Assembly (NCBI RefSeq): GCF_000429525.1
Contig: NZ_AUCA01000005.1
Span: 1-64,000 of the forward strand
DNA length: 64,000 bases
Direction of reading: 5' to 3'
Source of the DNA: Alicyclobacillus contaminans DSM 17975
GTDB lineage: Bacteria; Bacillota; Bacilli; Alicyclobacillales; Alicyclobacillaceae
Shown: piece by piece, positions 63,480-64,000 of the stretch
Layout of the letters: the number at the start of each line of letters is the position of its first letter
Position numbering within the stretch: the first letter of the stretch is position 1
Notes under the pieces: generated by a model
What the model was told of the DNA's origin: nothing
Database searches by the model: none
What the model saw: the letters and a program-made list of their open reading frames with translations, nothing else
Translations under genes and position numbers: made by a program

Positions 63480-64000
63480 TTGGAGTCGACCGTGGATCTC
63501 GCAAGCGTTGATACGGCGTTCTCGAACCGCTTCGTCGAGTGGTGCGAGGACTCAGAGCATGAGCACGTCCGTGGGCTGTTGGGGATACCCGAATTTCGCA
63601 CGGAAGCGGGCGAACGCCTGACGAATGCGGTCATTCGCTTCGAGACCTGGGGTAGGTTGAACGCTGCCGCGGATAATGCGGTGGTGATCTGTCACGCGCT
63701 GACCGGGGATGCCCACGCCGCCGACAGCAGCGCCGGACCGGGGTGGTGGTCCGGGCTGATTGGCCCCGGGCGGCTGGTGGACACCCGTCGTTACTATGTG
63801 ATTGCGACCAACGTGTTGGGCGGCTGTGCAGGGTCCAGCGGCCCAGCGTCCCAGGCGCCCGATGGATTGCCCTATGGGCTGCGGTTTCCCCTGGTCACCA
63901 TCCGTGACATGGTGCGTGCGCAGCTGGAGGTGGTGCGCGCGCTTGGCGTGCGAGAGGTGTATGCGGTCATCGGTGGTTCGATGGGGGGCATGCAGACCTG
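63480..64000 (+). CDS. metX: Homoserine O-acetyltransferase, 5' part (window ends)
   Basis: An alpha/beta-hydrolase that activates homoserine with acetyl-CoA; about 173 residues are visible before the window ends. Typical blocks are ETWGRLNAAADNAVVICHAL, then TGDAHAADSSAGPGWW, NVLGGCAGSSGPAS and the nucleophile elbow IGGSMGGMQT with the catalytic Ser. I place the start at a TTG (63480) behind AAGGGGG; the GTG at 63492 is an alternative. It makes the substrate for MetY, 55 bases upstream in the same operon. Confidence 0.92.
   Translation, partial: MESTVDLASVDTAFSNRFVEWCEDSEHEHVRGLLGIPEFRTEAGERLTNAVIRFETWGRLNAAADNAVVICHALTGDAHAADSSAGPGWWSGLIGPGRLVDTRRYYVIATNVLGGCAGSSGPASQAPDGLPYGLRFPLVTIRDMVRAQLEVVRALGVREVYAVIGGSMGGMQT

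Overview
The window reads as a chromosomal segment of a moderately GC-rich, low-complexity Firmicute genome, most like an Alicyclobacillaceae-type bacillus (genus not resolvable by eye). Signs of this are strong AGGAGG-type ribosome binding sites with many GTG/TTG starts, sigma-A promoters, S-box and THI-box riboswitches, YkoE/YkoD/YkoC-type thiamin import, YjzC, a hisZ-type histidine operon, PRD/PTS regulation, and teichuronic- and teichoic-type envelope genes. No rRNA, tRNA, CRISPR array or prophage was seen.

Layout. 1-1.9 kb: a transposase tail cut by the window edge, then an AT-richer patch with a small lipoprotein and a MerR-type regulator that looks foreign. 1.9-11 kb: FrnE-like DsbA protein, aconitase, an AlaX-type tRNA editing protein, an rRNA methyltransferase next to a TagO/WecA enzyme, and an MFS exporter. 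11.4-16.1 kb: a cytochrome oxidase operon (subunits II, I, heme O synthase, subunit III, a 34-residue membrane peptide and a small membrane protein); subunit I is A2-type with a YS motif. 16-20 kb: YjzC, 3-methyladenine glycosylase I, class I aldolase, IspG and a MOSC protein. 20.4-27.4 kb: a tightly overlapping hisZGDBHAF-IE operon, without hisC or a histidinol-phosphatase gene, followed by a CHY zinc-finger gene.

27.5-38.1 kb: a PRD regulator with fructose-type PTS EIIBC and EIIA, an AbrB-family membrane protein, a 5'-3' exonuclease, a TPP riboswitch driving ykoE and an unusual fused ykoD-ykoC gene, and an AHSA1/ArsR pair behind a palindromic promoter. 38.3-49.1 kb: small cysteine-pair proteins, transketolase, an eroded SDR gene beside tetR/lysR, mnmA, a HAD phosphatase, GndA-type 6-phosphogluconate dehydrogenase, a cyclase-family hydrolase and zwf. 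Three pentose-phosphate enzymes thus lie within 10 kb, though not in one operon.

49-58.8 kb: SDR, rhodanese-type sulfurtransferase, phosphodiester glycosidase, M32 carboxypeptidase, MFS, thioredoxin-like protein, acyl-CoA dehydrogenase and an acyl-CoA synthetase. 58.9-61.7 kb: a three-gene minus-strand operon (nucleotidyltransferase, CDP-alcohol phosphotransferase, TuaH-like glycosyltransferase) that looks like a compact pathway for a polyol-phosphate or lipid-linked glycan of unknown product. This is the best candidate in the window for undescribed chemistry. 61.8-64 kb: an S-box riboswitch controlling metY and metX, the latter cut by the window end.

Functions come from recognised motifs and family resemblance, not from database searches. 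Starts were chosen by ribosome-binding-site spacing and are marked where ambiguous.
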